DNA of 64,000 nucleotides from CAVYXF01 sp963772335 (GCA_963772335.1 CAVYXF010000001.1:744001-808000); one strand, 5' to 3'; positions 31,115 to 40,068 are shown, counted from the stretch's first letter. A program made the numbers and translations. Notes: generated from the sequence alone by a model not told the origin.

Positions 31115-31990
31115 TCAACTGCGCGTTATTTTCGGCTTTTTCGTGACCCCAGACCCGGTCTGTGTTTCGGGCTCGCCGCGCATGCCATAGACATGCTCGG
31201 GCGCCGGAAATGCGCGGCTGCGCACCTCTTCGGCATACGTTTTGACTGCATCCTCGATGGCCTCGCCGATCGCGGCGAACTTCTTGACGAATTTCGGCAC
31301 CGCCGGATTGAGCCCGAGCATGTCCTCCAGGACGAGTATCTGCCCGTCACAGGTGGCGGATGCGCCGATGCCGATGGTGGGAATAGGGACCTGCTTGGTA
31401 ATGCGGGCCGCCAGCAACTCGGCCATGCCCTCCAGGACCACGGAAAAGGCGCCTGCTTCGGCCACGGCTGCGGCGTCATCCTCTATCGCCTGCCACTCCG
31501 AGCGCCGGCGCCCTTGCGTCTTGAAGCCGCCCATCACGTTCACCGATTGCGGAGTAAGGCCAATATGGGCCATCACCGGAATCCCGCGGCTGGTGAGATA
31601 GGCGATGGTCTCGGCAAGACGGCGGCCGCCCTCCAGCTTAATCGCCCCGCAGCCGGTCTCCTTGATCACGCGCGCTGCGTTGCGGAACGCCACGGACGGG
31701 CTCTCCTCATAAGAGCCGAACGGCATATCGACGACCACAAGTGCACGCGAAGAGCCGCGCACCACCGCTGCGCCGTGCATAATCATCAAATCGAGCGGCA
31801 CCGGAAGCGTGGTTTCATAGCCATGCATCACCATACCGAGCGAATCGCCGACCAGGAGAAAATCGACGTAAGGGTCGATGATCCTGGCGGTGTGCGCGTG
31901 ATAAGCGGTCAGCGACACGATCGGCTCGGCGCCTTTGCGCGCGGTGATGTCAGGAGCGGTTACTCGCTTGATTTGGGTCTGCTGCGACAT
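31115..31990 (-). CDS. panB: 3-methyl-2-oxobutanoate hydroxymethyltransferase
   Basis: PanB makes ketopantoate from alpha-ketoisovalerate and methylenetetrahydrofolate, the first committed step of pantothenate synthesis. The 291-residue protein shows ISLTAYHAHTAR-type and LLVGDSLGMVMHGYE motifs holding the metal-binding Asp, GCGAIKLEGG, VMAHIGLTPQSVNVMGGFKTQG and the active-site Glu in FSVVLEGM. ATG 31990 has an ideal GGAGG site. No panC neighbour is visible. Confidence 0.96.
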   Translation of the reverse strand: MSQQTQIKRVTAPDITARKGAEPIVSLTAYHAHTARIIDPYVDFLLVGDSLGMVMHGYETTLPVPLDLMIMHGAAVVRGSSRALVVVDMPFGSYEESPSVAFRNAARVIKETGCGAIKLEGGRRLAETIAYLTSRGIPVMAHIGLTPQSVNVMGGFKTQGRRRSEWQAIEDDAAAVAEAGAFSVVLEGMAELLAARITKQVPIPTIGIGASATCDGQILVLEDMLGLNPAVPKFVKKFAAIGEAIEDAVKTYAEEVRSRAFPAPEHVYGMRGEPETQTGSGVTKKPKITRS

Positions 31991-32120
31991 CAGGCGCCTC
32001 CAAATTTGCGTAAAATTGCGAGCGTTAACAGGTTGTTTGCGATCGCCATCGTTAGATGGTGCAGATTTAGCCGCAGGGGAGGCGGCAATAAAGCGATTTT
32101 GCGCTGAGGCAGGTGACTTC

Positions 32121-32612
32121 ATGAACATACTTGCTAAGGGATTTCGCCGAAAATTGCGGTGGGTTGGGCAACTGAGCTTCGTCGCCGCATTGGTGAGTGC
32201 GGCGTTTGCGCCCGATGCCGCCCAGGCTTTTCCGCTGCTCTCCAACCGCGTCACAGTAGGGACGACCGCTACTTTTCCGCTGCATGCCGTCGCCGGCCAT
32301 GCCTGCCCCGAGCCCTGCCCGGATTGCACAGACTGCATTCCCGAGATCGAAATCACCCCTTCCCATGCCGCGCAGGACGACCTCATCGCCCGCGAGATCG
32401 AGCGGCTGGGACCACCGCCTGCCGACCCTTGCGACCCTTATGTGGAGAGATCCCGTGTGCGGCGGAATGTCGGGGCTTGCGGAATCCGGTGCTGGTACTG
32501 GCGACTGCGGCACGGCTATTGTGGCCCCGGCTGCGAATACTATCGCTACCGGCTGCGTCGCGACGACGGACATGGCGGCCCACGGCATCCTCGCTACGCC
32601 TGCCGCTCCTGA
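32121..32612 (+). CDS. Unrecognised small secreted Cys-rich protein
   Basis: This 163-residue protein has a signal peptide (LRWVGQLSFVAALVSAAFA, cleavage near AQA-FP) and about ten cysteines after it, including CPEPCPDCTDC near residue 60 and CWYWRLRHGYCGPGCEYYRY near the end. The C-terminus is Arg/Tyr/Gly-rich. The cysteines could form disulfides or bind metal in the periplasm. It opens the island of small secreted proteins that extends to 34843. No domain was recognised. Confidence 0.65.
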   Translation: MNILAKGFRRKLRWVGQLSFVAALVSAAFAPDAAQAFPLLSNRVTVGTTATFPLHAVAGHACPEPCPDCTDCIPEIEITPSHAAQDDLIAREIERLGPPPADPCDPYVERSRVRRNVGACGIRCWYWRLRHGYCGPGCEYYRYRLRRDDGHGGPRHPRYACRS

Positions 32613-32795
32613 TCCCCGGCCTTAAGCCCTTGACGGCGTGCGCTGTCGCGGCTAAAGGCGGCTTTAGTGCCTCCTTTCGGCGCGTAAAACACTCGTGAGG
32701 TAACGATCAGCCGTTATTCATCACCGGTTCATTCCTCAAATCGTCAAATGACTAGACCGGGCCGGTGGCGTTTGCTGGTCTTCGGGGACGAACGG

Positions 32796-33179
32796 ATGAA
32801 ATGGTATTGCCACGCTCCAGTTTTGCTAGCCCTAGCCCTCGTGACCGCCGCAGCGACGCCAGCGTCTGCCGGCCGGGACGGGTTTGGCCGCTGGTCGTTT
32901 GCGCAGCGCTTTGGAGGCCGTGGCGGCGACGGACCCGATCGTAATTTTCGGCGGCCGCTCGATCGCCCCAATGGCGGAGGTTTCCCCTCTCCGCGCTCTG
33001 AGGGCGGCGCCGCTCCCTCCCGGCGCTTCGAGGGTGGAGGAAATCGTTTCTGGGGCGGCCCCTACTGGGGGTATGGCGCAAGGCTGGGCCATCCCTGCCG
33101 CTCGTGCGGTGCGGACTGCAGCGGCGGCGGAGGTGATGATGAGAGGTGCCGGCGCTGCGCCTCGCGCTGCGGATGGTGA
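32796..33179 (+). CDS. Unrecognised small secreted Gly/Arg-rich protein with Cys tail
   Basis: The 127-residue product has a signal peptide (APVLLALALVTAAATPASA) and a low-complexity body rich in Gly, Arg, Pro and Phe (GGRGGDGPDRNFRRPLDRP). It closes with a Cys-rich tail (CRSCGADCSGGG, then CRRCASRCGW). GGGGAC precedes ATG 32796. It may be surface-associated or metal-binding; that is speculation. Confidence 0.6.
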   Translation: MKWYCHAPVLLALALVTAAATPASAGRDGFGRWSFAQRFGGRGGDGPDRNFRRPLDRPNGGGFPSPRSEGGAAPSRRFEGGGNRFWGGPYWGYGARLGHPCRSCGADCSGGGGDDERCRRCASRCGW

Positions 33180-33298
33180 TCGAAATGTCGATCTGCCGTA
33201 AAAAATGCGACAGCGCGCAGACATCAAACTGCAAATGGTTTCTGCTACTCATAAAAATGCTAAAACCCTAATTGCCGAGGGAAATGGAGTTAGAAAAC

Positions 33299-33565
33299 AT
33301 GAGAAAATTGCTTTTTGCTCTCATCGTGCTGGCGATGGGCGGCTTTGCTTTTGCCGGTGCCAGCCCGGCGAGCGCTATGACCGCCGGTGCGGTCACGGGT
33401 ATGAGCGATATCGTCAAGCCCGGCGGGACTGTCGAGAAGGTTTACTGGGTGCGCCGCTGCTGGTGGCGTCATGGCCATCGTCATTGCAGCCGGTATTGGC
33501 GCGGCCATCACCACCGCCGCCATTGCTGGTGGCGTCATGGCCATCGTCATTGCCGCTGGTGGTAA
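33299..33565 (+). CDS. Small secreted His/Arg/Trp-rich protein (family member 1)
   Basis: An 88-residue protein: signal peptide (RKLLFALIVLAMGGFAFAGA), a prefix TAGAVTGMSDIVKPGGTVEKV and a tail almost wholly of His, Arg, Trp and Cys (WVRRCWWRHGHRHCSRYWRG). The tail contains two exact copies of CWWRHGHRHC encoded by a 30-base direct repeat. The prefix TA.xVxGMSDxxKPGxxxxxV is shared with the protein at 33935, so they are paralogues. The His and Cys content suggests metal binding. It is followed by a terminator. Confidence 0.7.
   Translation: MRKLLFALIVLAMGGFAFAGASPASAMTAGAVTGMSDIVKPGGTVEKVYWVRRCWWRHGHRHCSRYWRGHHHRRHCWWRHGHRHCRWW
33458..33553 (+). repeat. 30-base direct repeat inside the His/Trp-rich gene
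   Basis: The same 30 bases occur at 33458-33487 and 33524-33553, a period of 66 bases or 22 codons, in the same reading frame. Both encode CWWRHGHRHC. Exact nucleotide identity suggests recent internal duplication. Confidence 0.9.
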
Positions 33566-33632
33566 TTGTACGGTTAGGGGTGGAAGGCTGAAATGCAACC
33601 GTTCACCCGAAAAACAACATGCAAATAACAAG

Positions 33633-33671
33633 ACATCTCCGTTGCGCGTCGTCACAGCGGAGATGTTTTTT
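33633..33671 (+). terminator. Rho-independent terminator
   Basis: ACATCTCCG (33633-33641) pairs with CGGAGATGT (33658-33666), and a run of Ts follows. It ends the gene at 33299-33565. Confidence 0.8.
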
Positions 33672-33803
33672 AAAGCAAGAGAATTTTGCGGCATTACAGA
33701 TCGCATTGATTTCATGATTTCAAAGTTTGCCGGGGAGCTTGAGCGCTGTTTTCTAGCTCACATGTAGGTTTATTTTTTACCGGCCGATCGAATTTCTTCA
33801 CAA

Positions 33804-33835
33804 GCGGCGCGCCGCTCAACAAAATACGTTGTTGA
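33804..33835. promoter_or_regulatory. Operator-like inverted repeats upstream of the second small secreted gene
   Basis: A perfect 12-bp palindrome GCGGCGCGCCGC abuts the inverted repeat TCAACAA-aatacg-TTGTTGA. They lie about 100 bases before ATG 33935. The binding protein is unknown. Confidence 0.45.
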
Positions 33836-33934
33836 AGCATTATTCATTTGAACATGGGCCGGCGGAACTTCCGGCGGAGAAATGGCGTTTGCTACCCACT
33901 ATCGCCCTTGCCGAGGGAAGGCGGGAGTAAAGCT

Positions 33935-34234
33935 ATGAGAAAACTGCTCTATGCGCTGATATTGTCCGCAGGTGCTTTTGCTTTCGGCTCAGGGACGCCA
34001 GCGAATGCTCTTACGGCCAATTCCGTCGCGGGCATGAGCGATGTCGCCAAACCCGGCAGTGTCGCCCAGAATGTGCACTGGTACGGATACAGAAGCTACT
34101 GCTGGGAGTATCCCTGGCGCTGCCGGTATCGCCCATATTGGGGCTATCGTCGCCACTATTATTATCCCAGGTGGCATCGGCGGCATCATTATTACCGCCC
34201 CTACTACCGGCATCATTACCGCCGCTATTGGTAG
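33935..34234 (+). CDS. Small secreted Tyr/Arg/His-rich protein (family member 2)
   Basis: A 99-residue protein with a signal peptide (RKLLYALILSAGAFAFGSG), the shared prefix TANSVAGMSDVAKPGSVAQN and a tail dominated by Tyr, Arg, His and Trp (YRPYWGYRRHYYYPRWHRR). Two cysteines (YCWEYPWRC) lie at the start of the tail. GGCGGGAG precedes ATG 33935. Paralogous to the gene at 33299; function unknown. Confidence 0.72.
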   Translation: MRKLLYALILSAGAFAFGSGTPANALTANSVAGMSDVAKPGSVAQNVHWYGYRSYCWEYPWRCRYRPYWGYRRHYYYPRWHRRHHYYRPYYRHHYRRYW

Positions 34235-34266
34235 GCGGATAGCAGGGACAGCGTAGTGCCCTGTCC

Positions 34267-34295
34267 AGAGCGGCTTCTCAGAAGCCGCTCTTTTT
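34267..34295 (+). terminator. Rho-independent terminator
   Basis: AGAGCGGCTTCT pairs with AGAAGCCGCTCT, followed by a T-run. It ends the gene at 33935-34234. Confidence 0.88.
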
Positions 34296-34396
34296 GCGTT
34301 GCGGTCCAGATCGTCGCTCCAAAGCCGCCCGCGAGGTTCAAGGTCTGCGTGGGTGAACCTCAGTGTTTTCAAATATCAAGTTTAGTTTCATCTTAG

Positions 34397-34414
34397 GTGT
34401 GATGTGCATCACAC
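34397..34414. promoter_or_regulatory. Perfect CRP/FNR-type palindrome
   Basis: GTGTGATGTGCATCACAC is an 18-bp perfect palindrome and matches the E. coli CRP consensus TGTGA-N6-TCACA at every half-site base. It sits 172 bases before ATG 34586. A CRP/FNR-family protein is the probable ligand. Confidence 0.65.
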
Positions 34415-34585
34415 TTGCACTCCCTCCAAAACACCTCTCAATTCATGTTTATTCGAACAATTCATGTCACCATTAATTTTAATGACGCTCTGACAGACCT
34501 GCCGTACTGATCATCAGGCGAGGCGAGATCACAAATGACATGAGCACGCAAATTCGCCCGCTGAAACTTGATAAAGGAGATGATC

Positions 34586-34843
34586 ATGAAAAACGTTCTT
34601 TGCGCGTTGGCCCTGCTCGGTGGCTTGGCCCTCGCTGGTTCTGCGAATGCCATGCCGGCCGCGTCAATGGCTGGTCTTAGCGCCCAGGCAGCAACGCCTG
34701 TGCAGGAAGTCAGCTTCCGTTACCATCGGCATCACCGCTTTTTCTTCTATGGCGGTGGCTACTATGGTGGTGGCTACCATTTCTGGAAGCGCTACTGCTT
34801 CTTCCACCCCTACAGCTGGCGGTGCGGCTACTCCGGCTACTAA
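34586..34843 (+). CDS. Small secreted Tyr/His/Gly-rich protein (family member 3)
   Basis: An 85-residue protein with a signal peptide (KNVLCALALLGGLALAGSANA), a prefix MPAASMAGLSAQAATPVQEV similar in layout to the two neighbours and a tail FRYHRHHRFFFYGGGYYGGG with two further Cys. AAAGGAGATGATC gives a strong ribosome site at ATG 34586. A CRP/FNR-type site lies upstream and a terminator follows. Confidence 0.75.
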   Translation: MKNVLCALALLGGLALAGSANAMPAASMAGLSAQAATPVQEVSFRYHRHHRFFFYGGGYYGGGYHFWKRYCFFHPYSWRCGYSGY

Positions 34844-34851
34844 GCCGAAAA

Positions 34852-34878
34852 AGGCGGCTTCTGCGGAAGCCGCCTTTC
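34852..34878 (+). terminator. Rho-independent terminator, short T-run
   Basis: AGGCGGCTTC and GAAGCCGCCT pair around TGCG, followed by TTTC counting the last stem base. The 10-bp stem is strong but the T-run is weak. Confidence 0.65.
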
Positions 34879-34949
34879 ATATTTGTGCGGCAGCTATCCG
34901 CGATCTCAGGTATTCACAGGCCCTGCGCGCGAGCAGGACGACGCAAACA

Positions 34950-36813
34950 CTATTTCTGCTGCGCATACGCTCCCGATACGAGGAACAGCGCGGGATCGCT
35001 GCCCGGGAGAGCTTCGCTGTCCATCGGCGGCTTGGGATAGGCAACCCGCGTCAGCCAGGGCGGCGTCAACCCCTGTTGCAGTTTGCTCAATACACTGGTT
35101 TTCGGCGTATCCCCCTCCGGACAAAGCAGCAGGGCCTCGACATTGCGCTCCGCGAGATGACGGCGAAGTTCGTCCTCATCAGCGATCTTCGCCGCCTCCC
35201 AGACGAAGCGGATAGCAGCCCCATCCCTGTGGTAATTCGAGGCAATGATCCGGTGCGGTGTGAAAAACAGCACTTCGGCGCCGAAGTCCGTCGAAGTGAA
35301 AAGCGTCAGCGGCCGGCCGCCGAGATCATTCAGCTTCCCGGACTGAATAAGCGTGCGGGCCACAGTTGCGCAGCGCTGTTCAACCGCGGAGCTGCCAGAA
35401 TTAGCAGGGGCGTCAAGCAGCATTAAGAGATAGGGCAGGCCAACGAGCGAAAACGATGATCGGCAATCGGCGTAAGGCCTGCCGATCCGTCGGATAGCGC
35501 GCCAGCCAAGACGCTGGCCAGCGCCCTGCTATCGCCGGGTTGTTTGGCTCCAAAAGCGCGGCAACCCATGGCGCGAGCGCCAGCGTCAGCATCGGATAGA
35601 AGTAATAGGCGAAACGCACTTGGCTCAAGAACAGGGCGAATGTCGCGGTCAGGAAATAGGCAAGCGCCAAGCTGGACGTGGCCGGCAATGCCTCCCTGCG
35701 GGTGGCAAGGCAATAGAGCATAATCAGAAAGCCGGCGATCGGCTGGATTAAAAGGGCGGCACTGACGGCCGGCGGCTCGTTTGCGGGCGATTGCGCTTCC
35801 CGGATATGCGGTAGGAAGTTCGTAAAAATATAGGGGTCGACTTCAGCCATCGAACCCTGAAGCATAAGTGGAAAGTAGGCGAAGAGCAGGCCGTATAAAC
35901 CCATCGCGCTCAGCACCCCGAGGGCCGCTCGACCGGCAAACGTGGAAGGCCGCAGCCACCAAAGCAGAGCTACGATCGCAGCCGCATAGGCCAGGATCGT
36001 GACGAAAACGATGGAGATAACGTCGTAGGCGGGTGAGAACCACAGTGCGGGCGGACGCTCGATCATGACAGCAGCCGCGCTGCCGATTGCGACCACAGCG
36101 CTGAGCAGCGGTAGTGGCTGCGCTTTCTCCCGCTGTCCGAACGCCCAGTGCAGGCCGTACCAGCCGTAAACCGCTGCGATCAGCACCAGACCTTCTGCGC
36201 TGATCCACACAAGCAGCGCGAGAAGCAAGCCACTGAGGATGGTCGTGCGGCGGCTCGGACGCTCAAAGACGATGGCGAGTGCCCAGACGAAAATGACCGC
36301 CAGCGGCGCGTGATGATCCGCATTGCCGATCTGGAAATAAGCTCCGAGCAAAGGCACGCACGCAACGAACGCTACCGCAACGAAGGGTGTAAGCGGCTGG
36401 GCGTCTATTTTCTTAAGGATGCGGAACAGTCCTAAGAGCAGCAAGATCGTGCAAATGAACGGTAAAAGCAGAGCGGCCCGCAGAAGACGCGTCGGGAGGT
36501 CGCCACGAGGTTGCAATTCGGCGAGCACAGCGAGGACGACGTCAACCGGCCGCGTCCAATGGTTGACGCTATGGAAGAACGGCGCATCATTGCGCGGCAC
36601 GGCGTGATTGTACCAGTCATGGCTGGTGATGAGCTCGCGCACGAGAGTAAGCCGCATCCAGCTGTCCGGCTCGTCGGGTGCGAGGACTTGCCCGTAAGGC
36701 AACGGGATCTGGAGCCACTTTATGATCACCCACGCGGTCAGGGGGACAGCAAGCAGCGTCACGGCAAGCACCGCAGGGGAAAAGGCCGACAACCAGCGTC
36801 TGAGTACACTCAC
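34950..36813 (-). pseudogene. GT-C type membrane glycosyltransferase, one frameshift
   Basis: The upstream part (from ATG 36813) is a polytopic protein with a first loop DEPDSWMRLTLVREL and NDAPFFHSVNHW, a GNADHH motif in the next loop and EVDPYIFTNFLPHIREA later, a layout like STT3/PglB-type oligosaccharyltransferases. It ends early at 35413 after RLPIIVFARW. In the next frame the protein continues as VGLPYLLMLLDAPANSGSSA and a soluble C-terminal domain to 34950. One extra base near 35445 explains the break. The start overlaps the GT2 gene by four bases, so the two enzymes probably build one glycan. Donor and acceptor are unknown. Confidence 0.75.
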
Positions 36814-37748
36814 GGCTGCGCCTGCCGCGGCGGTACGGTGAGATAACGCAAATGCCGCGTTTCCCGATAGGCCCGCGCCACACTGTCGAGCAGCAGCCCC
36901 GCAACCAGGCTTAGCGCCGAAAGCACGGCAAGACCGGTCGCTAAGATCGCGGTTGGCTGGCGAGGGACGAGGCCCGTCTCCCGGAACTCCTGGATGACGG
37001 GAATGCCGAGCGCCAGGCTGGTGAAGGCAAACAGCAGGGCAATCCAGGTGAAAAAGGTGAGCGGGCGCGCTTCCTTGAAGAGGTGCACGATGGTGGTGAG
37101 GATCACCAGGCCATCGCGGTAAGTGCGCAACTTGCTGGCGGAGCCTTGCGGGCGCGATGCGTAGTCCATCGGGATCTCGCGCATGGGTATTCGCTGCTCG
37201 AGAGCAAAGATACTGAGCTCCGCCTCGATATCGAAGCCTTCGCTATGGGCTGGAAACGACTTCACGAAGCGGCGGGAGAAGGCGCGATAGCCTGTAAAAA
37301 TGTCCTGAAGCCGGCGTCGGAATATCCAGCCAACAACAACGTTGAACACCCGGTTCCCGAGCACGTGACCGCGGCGGAAAGCGTCCTGCGCGCCGATGCG
37401 GCTCGCCATGACCGTGTCGACCTCGCCGCTGACGATGGGGTCGGTAAGTTCGCGGGCGCGCGAGGCGTCATAGGTGCCATCGGCATCGGCCATCAAATAA
37501 ACGTCGGCCTCGATATCGGCAAACATGCGGCGCACCACATTGCCCTTGCCCTGCAAGTCGACATGGCGGAGCTGTGCGCCTGCCTCGCGCGCGAGAGCGG
37601 CGGAGTTGTCTTGCGAGTTGTTGTCGAAGACGTAGATCTCCGCCTCGGGCAAGGCTTCGCGAAAGCTTTTGACGACACCTCCGACGGTCGGAGCCTCATT
37701 GCAACAGGGCAATAAGACCGCGATAACCGGAGAATTAGGCTGCTGCAT
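36810..37748 (-). CDS. Family 2 glycosyltransferase, dolichol-phosphate-sugar synthase-like
   Basis: The 312-residue protein has a GT-A domain with LLPCCNEAPTVGGVV, the DNNSQDNS loop and the DxD-type metal motif MADADGTYD, then FTGYRAFSRRFVKSFPAHSE typical of polyprenyl-phosphate glycosyltransferases. Two C-terminal membrane helices (LTFFTWIALLFAFTSLALGI and ILATGLAVLSALSLVAGLLL) anchor it. It probably loads a sugar on a polyprenyl phosphate that the overlapping GT-C enzyme then uses. Confidence 0.88.
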   Translation of the reverse strand: MQQPNSPVIAVLLPCCNEAPTVGGVVKSFREALPEAEIYVFDNNSQDNSAALAREAGAQLRHVDLQGKGNVVRRMFADIEADVYLMADADGTYDASRARELTDPIVSGEVDTVMASRIGAQDAFRRGHVLGNRVFNVVVGWIFRRRLQDIFTGYRAFSRRFVKSFPAHSEGFDIEAELSIFALEQRIPMREIPMDYASRPQGSASKLRTYRDGLVILTTIVHLFKEARPLTFFTWIALLFAFTSLALGIPVIQEFRETGLVPRQPTAILATGLAVLSALSLVAGLLLDSVARAYRETRHLRYLTVPPRQAQP

Positions 37749-37983
37749 AAATACTCGCCAGGCAACGACACAGTCAGCGCGACATCGGTCGCGCAGCTTT
37801 TCGCAGGACTATGCTCGGACAACTCCCACCAACCCACCGATTGGCAGCCAACTTGTGGCCTTTTCATGGCAGAGCGCGGCGGATCCCGAGACGGGGCGTT
37901 AATACGGGTAATGTTGTATCATTTTGAGGCGTGATGCGGAGTTCAAACGGCCCCTCGCACCGCCAAACCTCCACAGCATCACC

Positions 37984-40068
37984 CTAGCCCCGGCTGTCGC
38001 GGAAAAAATCGTAGATGGTCTGCGCCATTGCCGCGCTGATCCCCTCCACCGTCTGCAAATCCTCCACTCCCGCCCGGCTGATCGCCTTCGCCGAGCCGAA
38101 ATGCTTTAGCAGTGCGCGGCGACGCTTGGCGCCCACGCCCGGAATTTCGTCCAGCGGATTGGCGGCAATCGCCTTGGCGCGCTTGGCGCGGTGCGTACCG
38201 ATCGCGAAGCGGTGCGCTTCATCGCGCAGGCGCTGCACGAAATACAGCACGGGATCGCGCGCCTCCAGCATGGATGGCGGCTTGCCCCGCATATAGAAAT
38301 GCTCGCGGCCGGCATTGCGGTCGGGGCCTTTGGCGATGCCGACGAGCGCGATGTCGGAGAGGCCGAGCTCGGTCAGCACCTCCTGCGCGGCGGAGAGCTG
38401 ACCGGCGCCGCCGTCGATCAGCACCAGGTCCGGACAGCCCCAGCTGGTGGATTTGCCTGCGTCATCGATACCGGCAGCATCAGCTTCATCCTCCTCTTCG
38501 AGGCCGAGCGCCGCGTCGGCCGCGGTGTCCAGAATCTCCACGTCCTCCGGTGGAATGGCACTCTCATCATCGGAGGCAGGTATGTGCAGGGTATCGGCAT
38601 TCGGCGCGTCGCCTGGCGGGAGTGTGCAAGCTTCGGCTACCGCCGCGCGCTCCTTTGCCAGACGCGAAAACCTGCGGCGTAGCACCTCGCGCATCATGGC
38701 GAAGTCATCGCCGGGGGTGAGGTCGGCGGATTTGATGTTGAACTTCCTATACTGCTTCTTGATGAAGCCCTCCGGCCCGGCGACGATCATCGCGCCGACG
38801 GCATTGGTGCCCTGGATGTGGCTGTTGTCGAACACCTCGATGCGCTCCGGCAGCTTTGCCAGTTCGAACGCCTTCTGCACGCCGGCAAGCAGCCGCGCCT
38901 GGGTCGAGGCTTCCGCCAGCTTGCGCCCAAGCGCCTCTCGTGCGTTGGTGAGGGCGTGAGCGACGAGCGTCGCCTTCTCGCCACGCTGCGGCACGATCAG
39001 CTCGACCTTGCGGCCCGCTTTGATGGTCAGCGCCTCGGCGAGCAGCTCGCGCTCGGGCAGGTCGTGGGAGAGGAAGATGCAGCGCGCAATCGGCTTATCG
39101 TCATAGAACTGCGCAATGAAGGGCTCCAGCACCTCCTCAACGCTCAGGGTCCGGTCGGCGCGCGGGAAATAGGCGCGATTACCCCAATTCTGGCCGCTTC
39201 TGAAAAAGAACACCTGAATACAGGTCTGTCCGCCCTCCTGATAGGCCGCGAACACATCGGCCTCTTCCACCCCGCGCGGATTGATGCCTTGCGTCGCCTG
39301 CACATGGGCGAGCGCCCAGAGCCGGTCGCGATAGCGGGCGGCGCGCTCGAATTCCAGCGCTTCGCTCGCCTCCTCCATCAGCGCGCCCAGCTGCTTCTGC
39401 ACCGCATCGGTCTTGCCCTGCAGGAAACGCACGGCTTCATCCACAAGGCGGCGATAGTTCTCAGCGGAAATCTCGCCGGTGCATGGCGCCGAGCAGCGCT
39501 TGATCTGGTGGAGCAGGCAGGGCCGCGTTCGACTCTCAAACATGGCATCGGAGCAGGAACGGAGCAGAAAAGCGCGCTCCAGCATATTGATGGTGCGGTT
39601 CACCGCGCCGGCCGAGGCGAACGGCCCGAAATAGTGGCCCTTCAAGTTTCGTGCGCCGCGATGCTTCATGATTTGCGGCACCTCATGCTCCTCGGAGATG
39701 AGGATATAGGGGAACGACTTGTCGTCCCGCAGGGTGACGTTGAAGGTCGGCCGGAACCGCTTGATCAGATTGGCTTCGAGCAGCAGCGCCTCGGACTCCG
39801 TCGCCGTGGTGACGAATTCCATCGTTGCAGTGAGCGAGATCATGCGGGCGATACGGTTGGTGTGGCCGCCAAGCCGCGTATAGTTGGAGACGCGTGCCTT
39901 CAGATTGCGGGCCTTCCCCACATAGATGACCTCGCCCTTGAGATCGAGCATGCGGTAGACGCCCGGCCCGGTGCCGAGATGCTTCAGATAGCGCGAAATG
40001 ACCTGCGGGCCGGTCTCCTTCGCCGGCGCGGCCGCCTCCGCGGCGTCTTCGATATGATCGCTGTCCAT
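37984..40068 (-). CDS. uvrC: Excinuclease ABC subunit C
   Basis: UvrC makes both incisions in nucleotide excision repair. The 694-residue protein shows the GIY-YIG domain (GPGVYRMLDLKGEVIYVGKA), a UvrBC-interaction region, the RNase H-like endonuclease domain (EVFDNSHIQGTNAVGAMIVA and DLVLIDGGAGQLSAA with catalytic Asp residues) and C-terminal helix-hairpin-helix motifs (LDEIPGVGAKRRRALLKHFG). An acidic insert (DAALGLEEEDEADAAGIDDA) lies before the catalytic Asp segment. ATG 40068 matches the family; a long upstream extension in frame does not. Confidence 0.95.
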   Translation of the reverse strand: MDSDHIEDAAEAAAPAKETGPQVISRYLKHLGTGPGVYRMLDLKGEVIYVGKARNLKARVSNYTRLGGHTNRIARMISLTATMEFVTTATESEALLLEANLIKRFRPTFNVTLRDDKSFPYILISEEHEVPQIMKHRGARNLKGHYFGPFASAGAVNRTINMLERAFLLRSCSDAMFESRTRPCLLHQIKRCSAPCTGEISAENYRRLVDEAVRFLQGKTDAVQKQLGALMEEASEALEFERAARYRDRLWALAHVQATQGINPRGVEEADVFAAYQEGGQTCIQVFFFRSGQNWGNRAYFPRADRTLSVEEVLEPFIAQFYDDKPIARCIFLSHDLPERELLAEALTIKAGRKVELIVPQRGEKATLVAHALTNAREALGRKLAEASTQARLLAGVQKAFELAKLPERIEVFDNSHIQGTNAVGAMIVAGPEGFIKKQYRKFNIKSADLTPGDDFAMMREVLRRRFSRLAKERAAVAEACTLPPGDAPNADTLHIPASDDESAIPPEDVEILDTAADAALGLEEEDEADAAGIDDAGKSTSWGCPDLVLIDGGAGQLSAAQEVLTELGLSDIALVGIAKGPDRNAGREHFYMRGKPPSMLEARDPVLYFVQRLRDEAHRFAIGTHRAKRAKAIAANPLDEIPGVGAKRRRALLKHFGSAKAISRAGVEDLQTVEGISAAMAQTIYDFFRDSRG

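Larger units (their letters stand above)
33566..33934. other. Intergenic region between two small secreted protein genes
   Basis: The gap of 369 bases holds a terminator (33633-33671), a 12-bp palindrome GCGGCGCGCCGC (33804-33815) and an inverted repeat TCAACAA-N6-TTGTTGA (33816-33835). The rest is AT-rich without a convincing gene. Confidence 0.6.
34235..34585. other. Intergenic region with terminator and CRP/FNR-type site
   Basis: The 351 bases contain the terminator of the preceding gene and a perfect CRP/FNR-like palindrome at 34397-34414, followed by AT-rich sequence likely to be the promoter of the gene at 34586. Nothing else was recognised. Confidence 0.6.
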
